DNA from: Clostridium jeddahitimonense
GTDB lineage: Bacteria; Bacillota; Clostridia; Clostridiales; Clostridiaceae
Length of the DNA stretch: 64,000 bases
Assembly (NCBI GenBank): GCA_000753455.2
Contig: LM994670.1
Coordinates: 51,074-115,073 of the forward strand
Reading direction: 5' to 3'
Below, in pieces: positions 63,690 through 64,000 of the stretch (positions are counted from its first letter, which is position 1; each line of letters opens with the position of its first letter). Under the pieces are notes generated by a model that was not told where the DNA came from, searched no databases, and worked only from the letters and a program-made list of their open reading frames with translations. The position numbers and the translations under genes were made by a program.

Positions 63690-64000
63690 ATGAGTAAATT
63701 CAACATTAAAAATAGATTTGATATATTAGTTGCCTTTGGGGTAATTGGAATAATACTAATGATTATAATACCATTGCCTTCATTTGTTCTTGATATATTA
63801 CTAGTAATAAATATTAGTTTGTCAGTATTGATTTTACTTATGACTTTATTTTCAACTAATATACTACAATTATCAATATTTCCAACAATATTATTAATAA
63901 CAACATTATTTAGATTAGGGCTTAATATTTCCTCAACAAGACTTATTTTAGGAGAAGGTTATGCTGGAAATATAATTGAATCCTTTGGAAGTTTTGTTGT
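63690..64000 (+). CDS. flhA: Flagellar export protein FlhA, N-terminal part (3' end outside window)
   Basis: 103 codons are visible (MSKFNIKNRFDILVAFGVIGIILMIIIPLPSFVLDILLVINISLSVLILLMTLF then SIFPTILLITTLFRLGLNISSTRLILGEG), the first membrane helices and the conserved LFRLxLNISSTR loop of FlhA. AGAGGT precedes the ATG. The export platform domain and any downstream flhF/flhG/sigma-D genes lie beyond the window. Confidence 0.93.
   Translation, partial: MSKFNIKNRFDILVAFGVIGIILMIIIPLPSFVLDILLVINISLSVLILLMTLFSTNILQLSIFPTILLITTLFRLGLNISSTRLILGEGYAGNIIESFGSFV

Noticed and set aside
63690-64000. A truncated or frameshifted flhA
   Set aside because: The frame is intact up to the last base; it is cut only by the window edge.

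Overview
The window is low-GC, AT-rich DNA whose gene content and protein sequences fit a motile Clostridium sensu stricto (Firmicutes). It carries a phosphate butyryltransferase/butyrate kinase pair, zinc-ribbon forms of several ribosomal proteins, L13 and c-di-GMP-I RNA elements, and a sigma-D/FlgM/FliW/CsrA flagellar system. The species cannot be fixed from sequence reading alone. No rRNA, tRNA, CRISPR array, prophage or insertion sequence was recognised.

Region 1 (1-16.7 kb) is the translation superoperon. It starts with the 3' end of tuf and its terminator, then a strong promoter and a structured 5' leader ahead of rpsJ. The S10 and spc genes follow without a break through secY, adk, map, a small KOW protein, infA and rpmJ. 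A second promoter with another structured leader starts the alpha operon rpsM-rpsK-rpsD-rpoA-rplQ, which ends in a strong terminator.

Region 2 (16.7-21.2 kb) holds the ECF-transporter energising module ecfA1-ecfA2-ecfT, then truA. A consensus promoter and an L13 leader precede rplM-rpsI.

Region 3 (21.2-41.2 kb) is a set of short housekeeping and metabolic units: a Na/phosphate cotransporter-like protein, CwlD amidase, a YitT membrane protein, class I ribonucleotide reductase nrdA-nrdB with an NrdR box, PTS enzyme I, a split ChrA pair, isoaspartyl dipeptidase, a minus-strand pair (coiled-coil membrane protein plus SleB-like hydrolase), the c-di-AMP synthase pair cdaA-cdaR, an FAD oxidoreductase and ptb-buk. 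Several gaps here carry related AT-rich elements with nested hairpins, which look like a dispersed repeat family.

Region 4 (41.2-64 kb) is the flagellar locus. Late genes come first (lytic transglycosylase, yaaR, a stand-alone FliN-like domain, flgM, flgN, flgK, flgL, fliW, csrA, fliS, fliD, fliT, flagellin). After a 750-bp gap come the early genes flgB-flgC-fliE-fliF-fliG-fliH-fliI-fliJ-fliK-flgD-flgE-motA-motB-fliO-fliP-fliQ-fliR-flhB-flhA, running off the window end.

The most interesting structure is in that gap: two complete c-di-GMP-I riboswitches in tandem, each with its own intrinsic terminator and its own matching antiterminator pairing, stacked in front of the early flagellar operon. 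Together with good sigma-D promoters before flgM and flagellin and CsrA-type sites in the flagellin leader, the sequence suggests layered control. Cyclic-di-GMP would gate basal-body synthesis, sigma-D/FlgM would time the late genes, and FliW/CsrA would limit flagellin translation.
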